Positions 1 to 5,811 of a stretch of DNA of 9,333 bases are shown one piece after another. How positions within the stretch are numbered: the first letter of the stretch is position 1; every line of letters begins with the position of its first letter. The position numbers were made by a program, and so were the translations under genes. Origin of the DNA: an uncultured Bacteroidota bacterium (GTDB lineage: Bacteria > Bacteroidota > Bacteroidia > Flavobacteriales > Flavobacteriaceae); contig CAIJFC010000300.1 of assembly GCA_903819815.1 (NCBI GenBank), positions 1 through 9,333 of the forward strand, given 5' to 3'. The notes beneath the pieces are model-generated. The model saw only the letters and a list, made by a program, of their open reading frames with translations. It ran no database searches and was not told the origin of the DNA.

Positions 1-807
1 CTGCTTTTTTTGTTGTTTTTCTTATTAAAATTTAGTGACAGCTTACCTCTACCTGAAATGGAAGGCGGTGGTGGCGGTGGAGAAATCGCAGTGAATTTCG
101 GAGATAGTGAATTGGGTTCTGGAGATAATTTTGATTCCAAAGAAGTGGTTACGGCAGAACCTGATAAAGCTGAAGATAGTCCAACCGAAGAAAAAGAAAT
201 TATAGTTTCTGAAAATGAAGAAGCTCCAGCTGTTGTGGAAGTGAAGAAACCAGATACTAAAATTGAAAAGAAAGCAGAAGAAAAACCGGTAGTTAAACCA
301 ACACCAAAACCTTCAAAATCGACTTCTGATGCCGTTTCAAATTTATTAAATGGTTCCAATAAAGAAGGAGACGGAAACGATAAAACTGCCGGAAATAAAG
401 GAAAATCGAATGGTGACACCAACTCAAAAGGGCGCAATGGCGGTGGAGGAAAAGGAGATGGATTAGGAAAAGGTGAAGGATTAGGAGAAGGAGATGGCTA
501 TGTAAGAGGAGGTTCTGGAGGAAGTGTCGGAAATGGAAATTATCAGTTAGGAAATAGAAAAGCACTAAACACCCCAAAGCCAAAATACACCTGTAGTGAA
601 GAAGGCGTGGTGGTTGTTCAAATTTCAGTAGACAAATCAGGAACTGTAATTAATGCAAATCCAGGAGTTCGAGGTACAACAAATTCTGCAAAATGCCTTT
701 TAGAACAAGCCAAAATAGCTGCAATGAATACAAAATGGCAGGCCGATGCAACTGCTGCTGAAACTCAAATTGGTAAAATAATCTATAGTTTTAAACTTAC
801 CCAATAA
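1..807 (+). CDS. TonB-like energy transducer, 3' part (5' end outside window)
   Basis: The frame is open to the left edge, so the true start lies upstream; a TTG at position 10 is not a credible start. The visible protein begins inside a hydrophobic stretch (LLFLLFFLL), the end of the single N-terminal membrane anchor. It continues with an acidic, then Lys/Pro-rich periplasmic linker (KPTPKPSK), then a glycine-rich block, and ends in a TonB-type C-terminal domain (about the last 80 residues: YTCSEEGVVVVQISVDKSG, later CLLEQAKIAA). Two cysteines in that domain match the pattern of flavobacterial TonB-like proteins. Family knowledge: TonB couples the ExbB/ExbD proton channel to outer-membrane TonB-dependent transporters. 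In flavobacteria exbB and exbD usually lie just upstream and folC just downstream, and folC does follow here after 39 bp. The substrate of the partner receptor cannot be read from the sequence. Confidence 0.85.
   Translation: MLFLLFFLLKFSDSLPLPEMEGGGGGGEIAVNFGDSELGSGDNFDSKEVVTAEPDKAEDSPTEEKEIIVSENEEAPAVVEVKKPDTKIEKKAEEKPVVKPTPKPSKSTSDAVSNLLNGSNKEGDGNDKTAGNKGKSNGDTNSKGRNGGGGKGDGLGKGEGLGEGDGYVRGGSGGSVGNGNYQLGNRKALNTPKPKYTCSEEGVVVVQISVDKSGTVINANPGVRGTTNSAKCLLEQAKIAAMNTKWQADATAAETQIGKIIYSFKLTQ
442..495 (+). repeat. Three tandem 18-bp units in the TonB glycine-rich linker
   Basis: Three imperfect 18-bp units (442-459, 460-477, 478-495) encode the hexapeptides GGGKGD, GLGKGE and GLGEGD. Units two and three share the start GGATTAGGA. 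They form the core of a longer glycine-rich, flexible periplasmic spacer. Such in-frame tandem units can gain or lose copies and so change spacer length. Confidence 0.75.
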
Positions 808-846
808 GTTTGTAAAACATAAAATCCTTAAACTTTTTTAGATTTA

Positions 847-2079
847 ATGAACTATCAGGAAACTTTAAATTGGATGTTCAATCAACTTCCTATATATCAA
901 CTTCAAGGTGCTTCAGCCTATAAAGAAGATTTGACAAATAGTATATTACTATCGAATTATCTTGGAAAACCTGAAAATGATTTAAAATTTATTCACGTTG
1001 CTGGAACCAATGGAAAAGGATCCACCTCACACCTACTTGCTTCGGCTTTACAAGAAGCAGGATATAAAGTTGGGCTATATACCTCACCACATCTTAAAGA
1101 TTTTCGAGAACGCATAAAAATTATAAATCCCGAAGTTTCGGGAGAAATTACTGAGGAATTTGTTTGTGAATTTATAGAAAAACATATTGATTTTTTTAAG
1201 TCGAATGAGTTAAGTTTTTTTGAAATGACCGTTGGATTGGCATTCGAATACTTCAAAAAAGAAAAGATAGATATTGCAATAATCGAAGTGGGATTAGGCG
1301 GCCGATTGGATTCTACCAATATTATTACTCCATTGATTTCGGTTATTACCAATATTGGAAAAGACCACGTTCAGTTATTAGGAAATACCCTTGAAGCTAT
1401 TGCAAATGAAAAAGCGGGGATTATTAAAAAGGATATTCCAGTGGTTATTGGAGAATATATAGCTGAAACGAAACCCGTTTTTTTAGCTAAAGCCAATGAA
1501 ATGGAATCTGAAATTTACTTTGCTTCAGATACCATTTCCGATGACTACCCAAGCGATTTATTAGGCAGTTATCAAATTTCAAATAAGAAAACGGCTATTC
1601 AAACTTTAAGAATATTAAATTCAATTCCAGGATTTGAAGTTTCTGAGGCAGCAATAAAAAAAGGTTTTTTAAACGTAGTAAAAAATACGGGACTTCAAGG
1701 AAGATGGCAGCAATTGAATAGTGCGCCAAAAACAATTTGCGATACAGCGCACAACCAACACGGATTAGAAATTGTAATTAATCAGATAAAAACGGAGCAA
1801 TTTGATACTTTGCATTTTGTTTTTGGGGTAGTAAATGACAAAGATTTAGACGAAATCTTACCGCTATTTCCGAAAAATGCCATTTACTATTTTTGCAAAC
1901 CAAATATGCCACGTGGACTAGACGCAAAAATATTAGAACAAAAATCTCAGGAATTTGGATTGACCGGAAAAGTATACAATTCAGTTTCAGAAGCTTATAC
2001 AAGTGCCAAAGAAAATGCAGTTGTAACCGATTTTATTTACATTGGCGGAAGCAACTTTGTGGTAGCAGAAATATTGTAA
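847..2079 (+). CDS. folC: Bifunctional dihydrofolate synthase / folylpolyglutamate synthase
   Basis: The enzyme adds glutamate to dihydropteroate to make dihydrofolate, and further glutamates to folates, using ATP in the cytoplasm. It is a Mur-ligase-family protein of 410 residues, close to the usual 400-430. Visible motifs in order: the ATP-binding P-loop HVAGTNGKGST (about residues 50-60) followed by TSPHLKDFRERI; the EVGLGGRLDSTN block (147-158); the NIGKDHVQLLG block with His174; NEKAGIIK (187-194), whose Lys189 corresponds to the carbamylated lysine that helps bind Mg2+; and the second-domain DTAHN motif (299-303). No key residue is missing. The ATG at 847 gives the expected N-terminal length, starting with the helix before the P-loop. 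It follows the TonB-like gene by 39 bp and is probably co-transcribed with it. Confidence 0.96.
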   Translation: MNYQETLNWMFNQLPIYQLQGASAYKEDLTNSILLSNYLGKPENDLKFIHVAGTNGKGSTSHLLASALQEAGYKVGLYTSPHLKDFRERIKIINPEVSGEITEEFVCEFIEKHIDFFKSNELSFFEMTVGLAFEYFKKEKIDIAIIEVGLGGRLDSTNIITPLISVITNIGKDHVQLLGNTLEAIANEKAGIIKKDIPVVIGEYIAETKPVFLAKANEMESEIYFASDTISDDYPSDLLGSYQISNKKTAIQTLRILNSIPGFEVSEAAIKKGFLNVVKNTGLQGRWQQLNSAPKTICDTAHNQHGLEIVINQIKTEQFDTLHFVFGVVNDKDLDEILPLFPKNAIYYFCKPNMPRGLDAKILEQKSQEFGLTGKVYNSVSEAYTSAKENAVVTDFIYIGGSNFVVAEIL

Positions 2080-2094
2080 TTAATTTAAAAATAG

Positions 2095-2125
2095 TTTGCA
2101 AATACCGAAAAGAGGCTTATATTTG
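2095..2125 (+). promoter_or_regulatory. Bacteroidota-type promoter of tRNA-Val
   Basis: TTTG at 2095-2098 (the -33 element) is followed, after exactly 19 bp, by TATATTTG at 2118-2125, a perfect match to the TAnnTTTG -7 element of the Bacteroidota housekeeping sigma factor. The predicted start lies about 7 bp beyond, near 2131, just before the tRNA at 2138. Both elements and the spacing are canonical. Confidence 0.8.
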
Positions 2126-2137
2126 CACTCCTATTTA

Positions 2138-2215
2138 GGGCGATTAGCTCAGCTGGTTCAGAGCACCTCGTTTACACCGAGGGGGTCGGGGGTTCGAACC
2201 CCTCATCGCCCACCA
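2138..2215 (+). tRNA. tRNA-Val (anticodon UAC)
   Basis: A complete cloverleaf can be folded by eye. The acceptor stem is GGGCGAT (2138-2144) with ATCGCCC (2205-2211). The D stem is GCTC/GAGC (2147-2150, 2161-2164). The anticodon stem is CCTCG/CGAGG (2166-2170, 2178-2182) around the loop TTTACAC, with anticodon TAC at 2173-2175, reading valine codons GUA and, by wobble, others. The T stem is GGGGG/CCCTC (one G-U pair) around TTCGAAC (2193-2199). The discriminator is A2212 and a CCA end (2213-2215) is encoded. It has its own promoter upstream and a hairpin terminator directly downstream. Its 3' side abuts the recombinase gene on the other strand, the classic position for an integrated element. 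Confidence 0.97.
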
Positions 2216-3719
2216 TAAGGGACTTAACTAATTTTTTAGTTAAGTCCTTTTTATTTTTAGCTCGTAAACCCCTGTTAATACTAGCTATTTCATTTAAGAT
2301 AGGGTTCAAATTTGTGGTTCGAACTTTTTTATTTTCTAAATGAATTTCTTTTTCAAATATCGAACCAATTATACTTCTTTTTAGCTCTAAATTTGAATTA
2401 TAATACTGTTTGTCAATAGCGATAAATTTTTCAGTAGCTTTTTTATACAATTCAATAAGCTGTAAATTATCTTCTGACGAAGCTTCTTTCGATTTTAATT
2501 CTGAACGTAGATTTTCATATCGCTCTTTAGCTGATTCATAATCTAATTTACTCATATCTCCATCGATATATAAATCTTGTACTCGTACAAGTTTACCCTC
2601 GATAGACTTTATATTTTCATAATGCTTTGGCCCTAATGCTTTTTGTGAAGTCTGTGAAGTTAATTTTTCTTTGATATTTTCAAAATACAGTTCCTGAAAT
2701 TGTTTATCAAAAGAAAGATTTCCTAAAAACAATTCTACTTGTTGATGAACTGCATCGGAAGTATATCTTCCTTTGCATGGACTAACACAATGATAATAGC
2801 TATAATATTGTGTTCTTCCCTTTGATGCACTTGCAGTTAATTGCTTGTTGCAAATTGGACAGCGCAAAAATCCTTTTAGAGGGAAATTTTCATTATAAGC
2901 TTTCGGTATAGTTTGCTTTCCTCTTTTTCGGTTCTTCATTATTTTTTGTACTTTTTCAAATAATGCTTTGGTAATTATGGGTTCGTGAATCCCTTGCACA
3001 ACCGTTTCTTTTTCATCTTTGTAAGCTTTTATGAACACACCTCCATAATACAAATGATTGTCTAAAATTCTAGCAAAAACTGTTTTACTAGAATTAAAAC
3101 CTTTTGCCTTCAGTTTATAGAATATCTCATTCCGTTGATAATTTCCTGTTGCCATCAATTCAAACGCTTCCTGAATGTATTTTGCATCGTCATTCGGAAT
3201 CAAAAGAGGTTTCTTAGCGGCATCTTTTCCATTGTCAAATCCCTTTGGAGCATTTCCTACATATCGTCCTTCTTTGAACGCTCTTCTCATTCCAGCTATT
3301 ACATTCAATGAACGGCGTTGGTTTTCTACTTCAGGCATGGATAGATATACGGCTAACATTAATCCTTGCTCCGGAATAGATAAATCTAAAGGCTGTTCAA
3401 TTGCATTAACTTGAATGGCTAATTGATTAAAAACACCAATCATATGATACGACTCTGCTGTATTTCTAGAGAATCTATCCCACTTAATGAAAATTAATTG
3501 GTGTACCTCTTTTTTATTCTTTTTACAGTACTCTAATAATTTTTTAAATTCAGGTCGCTTGAATGTTTTAGCAGAATAATCTTCCCTAAAAATGTGCAGC
3601 ACATTGAAATTATTGTTTTCACAATAATTAAGAAGCTTCTGCTCTTGGTCCCTCAAGGAATATCCTCTTCCCGCTTGTTCGTCGGTGGATACTCTCACGT
3701 AAAGTATGACATTCTTCAT
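2172..3719 (-). CDS. Large serine recombinase (integrase), C-terminus read through tRNA-Val
   Basis: A 515-residue serine site-specific recombinase, expected to integrate and excise the element it lies on. In order: an N-terminal resolvase domain (about 1-140) with the catalytic motif YVRVSTDEQ, nucleophile Ser11, and KWDRFSRN (Asp81, Arg82, Arg85); a recombinase DNA-binding domain (about 155-265); a zinc ribbon with Cys287-Cys290 and Cys311-Cys315; and a coiled-coil region (about 365-435) as in large serine integrases. All catalytic residues are present, so it may be active. The start at 3719 puts Ser11 at its usual distance and overlaps the small upstream ORF by 92 bp. Oddly, no stop occurs at the natural end near residue 490. 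The frame continues antisense through the tRNA terminator and tRNA-Val (the tail GDEGFEPPTPSV is tRNA read backwards) and stops within the anticodon loop. Confidence 0.93.
   Translation of the reverse strand: MKNVILYVRVSTDEQAGRGYSLRDQEQKLLNYCENNNFNVLHIFREDYSAKTFKRPEFKKLLEYCKKNKKEVHQLIFIKWDRFSRNTAESYHMIGVFNQLAIQVNAIEQPLDLSIPEQGLMLAVYLSMPEVENQRRSLNVIAGMRRAFKEGRYVGNAPKGFDNGKDAAKKPLLIPNDDAKYIQEAFELMATGNYQRNEIFYKLKAKGFNSSKTVFARILDNHLYYGGVFIKAYKDEKETVVQGIHEPIITKALFEKVQKIMKNRKRGKQTIPKAYNENFPLKGFLRCPICNKQLTASASKGRTQYYSYYHCVSPCKGRYTSDAVHQQVELFLGNLSFDKQFQELYFENIKEKLTSQTSQKALGPKHYENIKSIEGKLVRVQDLYIDGDMSKLDYESAKERYENLRSELKSKEASSEDNLQLIELYKKATEKFIAIDKQYYNSNLELKRSIIGSIFEKEIHLENKKVRTTNLNPILNEIASINRGLRAKNKKDLTKKLVKSLMVGDEGFEPPTPSV
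2216..2231 (+). repeat. Candidate attachment repeat, left
   Basis: TAAGGGACTTAACTAA begins right after the encoded CCA of tRNA-Val and pairs with a near copy at 5571-5585. It overlaps the left arm of the tRNA terminator, so the similarity could be chance in AT-rich DNA. Confidence 0.3.
2220..2252 (+). terminator. Rho-independent terminator of tRNA-Val
   Basis: A perfect 12-bp stem, GGACTTAACTAA (2220-2231) and TTAGTTAAGTCC (2236-2247), closes a TTTT loop and is followed at once by TTTTT (2248-2252). It lies 4 bp past the encoded CCA of the tRNA. On the opposite strand the stem is not followed by a T-run, so it should not act as an intrinsic terminator there. That fits the recombinase frame running straight through it. 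Confidence 0.85.
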
Positions 3720-3858
3720 ATTGAAATTCTGTTTTTAAATTATTAATTGTACAGCTGGCTAGTAAGTCAGCCAATTTGATTGCCTCGCGTATTTGGCTAT
3801 CAGTTAATTTGTTTCTTCTGTTTTTGTTTAAAATTTGTTTTGCTTTTTCAAATTCCAT
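3628..3858 (-). CDS. Small ORF overlapping the recombinase start
   Basis: A 76-residue ORF directly upstream of the recombinase, in another frame and overlapping its first 92 bp. The N-terminal 45 residues are charged and predicted helical (KAKQILNKNRRNKLTDSQIR, then an amphipathic helix IREAIKLADLLA) and look like real protein. The tail after about residue 48 lies inside recombinase coding sequence and may be unconstrained. I do not recognise a named family. My recollection, unchecked, is that short ORFs of this style precede serine recombinases in other Bacteroidota elements. The overlap suggests translational coupling and a role as an accessory or regulator of the recombinase. No zinc or membrane motif is visible. 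Confidence 0.6.
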   Translation of the reverse strand: MEFEKAKQILNKNRRNKLTDSQIREAIKLADLLASCTINNLKTEFQYEECHTLRESIHRRTSGKRIFLEGPRAEAS

Positions 3859-3879
3859 AATACCTATAAAAGCGAAAAA

Positions 3880-3934
3880 GAGTAGGACTTACTCGTTTGT
3901 GCTATTAGGCGGTTTGGTGCTAAGGGATACTTAG
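3880..3934. promoter_or_regulatory. Two 15-bp palindromes upstream of the recombinase operon
   Basis: Two sites of the same architecture, 5-bp arms around a 5-bp spacer, lie 40 bp centre to centre: GAGTA-ggact-TACTC (3880-3894) and CTAAG-ggata-CTTAG (3920-3934). Both spacers start with GGA. Between them is an imperfect direct repeat, TTTGTGCTA and TTTGGTGCTA. The block fills the 80-bp gap between the small ORF start (3858) and the stop of the regulator-like gene (3939). It could be an operator or a recombinase binding site. I saw no clear TAnnTTTG promoter element for the recombinase operon. Confidence 0.4.
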
Positions 3935-3938
3935 GACA

Positions 3939-4889
3939 TTATTCTCTTTTTATAACTTTTTTGTTACTGTTTTTAATTACTAAATGACTTTCGTTTCTAT
4001 AAATCACTTCTACTCGGTCGTACATTTTTAGTCCTAATGTTTTTCTGATCTTTTTTGCTTCTTCACCAGATATCTCTTTAGTATCAGAGAAATTAACAGT
4101 ATAATCTCCACTTGGATGTTTCGCTATTTTAATTTCTTCACATTCTTTATTTCTAACCGCTTCTAAAAGTTGTTTTTCTTGATTATTGAAAAACCCATAT
4201 TCATAACAGCGGTTAATTATCTTTTCATTTTCAAATAATTTTTCCAAAACGGTAACTATAGGTAAATTGATAAAAGTAGATTCAGAACATGTCTTCGTGT
4301 AAAATTGATATAAATCTTCTTTTAAATTAGCTTCCGTACTATTGTTAATCGCAATTATAAATTCAAATACATCCGCATCTTTATTAATTTTTATTATTAT
4401 AGATGGAGATGTTTCTGTAATTAAAGCTCCATAAATTAATACTCCTAAATTTGATAAAAATGTGTCTTGGTACAAAAGTGTAGATAAAGACTTTATTACT
4501 TTCTCTCTAGATGTAAAACCACCAACACTTTCAAGCATTTCTTTAGGTAATTGACTAACTACCTTATTTTGAAAATCTTCTTCAGATATTTTTTCAAGTG
4601 CCGATTTTAAATCAGGTTGTTCTTTTATAAATTCCTTTAGTTTTTTTATGGTTTTTAAATCAAGGTTAAATTTTCTAAGTTCAACTATTATTAATAGCCA
4701 CAATGCTTCAAATACATCTAGATATACCCATTTCCTTTTTTTAACTTTTTCACCCAATACAATATTAACTTTTTCATAAAATGTTAGTCCCTCTTCTTTC
4801 CATGCAATATGAGTTCTTGGATGGATTCCAATTTCAGATAACAGTATTTTTTTTTCCAACAAATATGGGAAGTAGTTTTTTAATTCCAT
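3939..4889 (-). CDS. Regulator-like protein: MerR-like N-terminus, AbrB-like C-terminus
   Basis: The preferred start is the ATG at 4887-4889 (316 residues); a longer frame to 4997 would run over the promoter and the divergent gene. Residues 14-87 have the layout of a MerR-type winged helix: a short helix, the turn LSEIGIHPRTHIAWKEEGL, a basic wing (KVKKRKW followed by VYLDVFEALWLL), then ELRKFNLDLKTIKKLKEFI, which matches the MerR pattern of a helix followed by a 'directional IK' helix. The middle (about 90-260) is alpha/beta and unrecognised. The C-terminal ~45 residues (IRKTLGLKMYDRVEVIY, LVIKNSNKK) resemble the swapped-hairpin AbrB/SpoVT fold (pattern IRKxLGLKxGDKVEV...IVIK). I infer a DNA-binding regulator of this element, possibly of the divergent pair. 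The domain calls are by eye, and the AbrB call is the weaker of the two. Confidence 0.6.
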   Translation of the reverse strand: MELKNYFPYLLEKKILLSEIGIHPRTHIAWKEEGLTFYEKVNIVLGEKVKKRKWVYLDVFEALWLLIIVELRKFNLDLKTIKKLKEFIKEQPDLKSALEKISEEDFQNKVVSQLPKEMLESVGGFTSREKVIKSLSTLLYQDTFLSNLGVLIYGALITETSPSIIIKINKDADVFEFIIAINNSTEANLKEDLYQFYTKTCSESTFINLPIVTVLEKLFENEKIINRCYEYGFFNNQEKQLLEAVRNKECEEIKIAKHPSGDYTVNFSDTKEISGEEAKKIRKTLGLKMYDRVEVIYRNESHLVIKNSNKKVIKRE

Positions 4890-4909
4890 GTTAAATTTAT
4901 TATATACGC

Positions 4910-4917
4910 CAAATGTA
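4910..4917 (-). promoter_or_regulatory. -7 element of the regulator-like gene
   Basis: On the minus strand TACATTTG (4917 down to 4910) matches TAnnTTTG. It lies about 20 bp upstream of the ATG ending at 4889, giving a short leader. No clear TTTG -33 box is placed 19 bp upstream. The match supports the shorter start chosen for the regulator. Confidence 0.5.
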
Positions 4918-4932
4918 ATAAAATTATTTTTA

Positions 4933-4940
4933 TATATTTG
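4933..4940 (+). promoter_or_regulatory. -7 element of the zinc-ribbon/membrane-protein operon
   Basis: TATATTTG (4933-4940) matches TAnnTTTG and is identical to the tRNA-Val -7 element. Transcription would begin near 4947, about 25 bp before the ATG at 4972. No good -33 TTTG is present. Its position, 16 bp from the opposing -7 element, makes this a divergent control region in which one bound regulator could affect both promoters. Confidence 0.55.
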
Positions 4941-4971
4941 CATAATGTTATTCAATTTAAAATTAATTTTT

Positions 4972-5364
4972 ATGAAAAAACCAACAAAATATTGCAAAAA
5001 CCCAGACTGTGATGAGGAAATGCTGGATTATAAATCTTCAAAAAAAATGTATTGTTCTGACAAGTGCCGAAACTATGACGGGCATAAAAGACGTTCCGAA
5101 GAAAATTTAGAATTTAATCTTAGTAGAAAAGGAATGTTAGAGAACTATAAACTATTGAAATTATACCGAGACAGGGACATTCTTATTGAAGACTTAGTCA
5201 AATTTGAAAAATTAGGTTTTAATACAAAATATCTTCCAGAAACAAAATTCTATAAAGTGGGTGGTGTAAATACAAAATGCTATGAATTCAAGGACATCGT
5301 ATTTGGATTAGACCCAAAAGACGAAACTAAAATAATTATTTATAAAAAAACAGAAAAAAAATGA
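4972..5364 (+). CDS. Zinc-ribbon protein of unknown function (element cargo)
   Basis: 130 residues from the ATG at 4972. A longer frame starting at 4888 is rejected because it would include the promoter and overlap the divergent gene. An N-terminal zinc ribbon is clear: Cys8 and Cys13 (YCKNPDC), then Cys28 and Cys32 (YCSDKCRN), followed by a basic stretch (GHKRR). This knuckle is common in small Bacteroidota proteins and may bind nucleic acid; the function of that group is not known to me. The rest has a helical middle (ENYKLLKLYRDRDILIEDLV) and a beta-rich C-terminus (KFYKVGGVNTKCYEFKDIVF, IIIYKK). The TGA overlaps the ATG of the next gene by 4 bp, so the two are translationally coupled. Divergent to the regulator-like gene. 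Unrecognised accessory cargo. Confidence 0.75.
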   Translation: MKKPTKYCKNPDCDEEMLDYKSSKKMYCSDKCRNYDGHKRRSEENLEFNLSRKGMLENYKLLKLYRDRDILIEDLVKFEKLGFNTKYLPETKFYKVGGVNTKCYEFKDIVFGLDPKDETKIIIYKKTEKK

Positions 5365-5573
5365 AAGAAATCATCATTACTTCAAGACAACGAATGTTAT
5401 CTCCAGATCGATTAGCCTATGAATTAGGGCAAATTCCTACGCCAGAAAAAATAGAAAACAGCAAAATAGCGACCTATGTTTTAATTGGTGTATTTGCAAC
5501 AATTACAATAGGAATAATTTCTTATAACGCTTACCAAATCTACCAAGAAAACAAAAGCAAAAAACTAAATTAA
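5361..5573 (+). CDS. Small single-pass membrane protein (element cargo)
   Basis: 70 residues, start overlapping the stop of the zinc-ribbon gene (ATGA, 5361-5364). The N-terminal ~35 residues are polar (ITSRQRMLSPDRLAYELGQI). One membrane segment follows at about 36-55 (IATYVLIGVFATITIGIISY), then a short basic tail (ENKSKKLN). By the positive-inside rule the lysine-rich C-terminus is probably cytoplasmic, though the N-terminus also carries charges, so topology is uncertain. No signal peptidase motif. I do not recognise a family. Coupling to the zinc-ribbon gene suggests that the two proteins work together. Its TAA is the first three bases of the right-hand candidate attachment repeat. Confidence 0.7.
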   Translation: MKEIIITSRQRMLSPDRLAYELGQIPTPEKIENSKIATYVLIGVFATITIGIISYNAYQIYQENKSKKLN

Positions 5574-5585
5574 GGGCTAAACTAA
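5571..5585 (+). repeat. Candidate attachment repeat, right
   Basis: TAAGGGCTAAACTAA, one gap and one mismatch relative to 2216-2231, in the same orientation. It starts at the stop codon of the last cargo gene, exactly where an element end would be expected. Short length keeps this tentative. Confidence 0.3.
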
Positions 5586-5587
5586 AA

Positions 5588-5761
5588 AATCAGTGAAAAT
5601 AGCTGATAATCGCTAATCACTGATTAAATCTAGTTTGAATTAGTAATAAGTAGTTTTTATCTACAATTACCGATGATTACTTGTTTTAAGCATTATTATC
5701 TACCGATGAAAACTTCGATAATTTATAGATAATTCATATTTGATTCTGATTGCTTAAAACA
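5588..5761. repeat. Cluster of nested inverted repeats in a non-coding stretch
   Basis: The 238 bp from 5574 to 5811 hold no credible gene but several palindromes. AATCAGTG (5588-5595) pairs with CACTGATT (5618-5625) and encloses TAGC (5600-5603)/GCTA (5612-5615). AGTAAT (5642-5647) pairs with ATTACT (5676-5681), enclosing GTAG/CTAC. TGTTTTAAGCA (5682-5692) pairs perfectly with TGCTTAAAACA (5751-5761) and encloses ATTATCTA (5695-5702)/TAGATAAT (5726-5733). TACCGATGA also occurs twice directly (5668-5676, 5701-5709). The first hairpin could end the cargo transcript, although no T-run follows. The rest could be recombinase or transfer sites, or the decayed end of a mobile element. Confidence 0.6.
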
Positions 5762-5811
5762 CAATTACATTTTTAAAAAAGTTTTACAAATCAAGGTTTA
5801 ATTGTATGTCT

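Larger units (their letters stand above)
2216..5585. mobile_element. Putative tRNA-Val-associated integrative element
   Basis: The block from the tRNA 3' end to 5585 holds a serine recombinase, its small overlapping partner ORF, a regulator-like gene, and a coupled cargo pair, none of which are backbone genes. The left edge is set by the tRNA. The right edge is proposed from an imperfect direct repeat: TAAGGGACTTAACTAA (2216-2231) and TAAGGGCTAAACTAA (5571-5585), one gap and one mismatch. An extended copy of the tRNA 3' end was looked for on the right and not found, so classic tRNA-duplicating integration is not supported. The right boundary is uncertain and could lie further right, in or beyond the pseudogene region. 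Confidence 0.45.

Noticed and set aside
293..583. Minus-strand 96-residue ORF
   Set aside because: Leu/His-rich shadow of the repetitive TonB linker; no start context or family.
993..1352. Minus-strand 119-residue ORF within folC
   Set aside because: Fully inside a strongly conserved gene and without recognisable features.
1893..2138. Plus-strand 81-residue ORF at the folC end
   Set aside because: Out-of-frame shadow of the folC C-terminus that runs across the tRNA promoter.
2138..2215. Duplicate of the tRNA-Val 3' end as a classic attachment site
   Set aside because: I looked to the right for the T-arm and acceptor sequence (TTCGAACCCCTCATCGCCC) and found no copy within the window, so only the weaker 15-16 bp repeat is proposed.
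4888..4971. 28-residue N-terminal extension of the zinc-ribbon protein
   Set aside because: Same reason: it overlaps the TATATTTG promoter and the opposing gene, and the family-like protein starts at the ATG at 4972.
4890..4997. N-terminal extension of the regulator-like protein to 4997
   Set aside because: It would cover a well-matched -7 element and the divergent promoter, and the extra residues look like translated AT-rich spacer; the MerR-like part begins right after the internal ATG at 4889.
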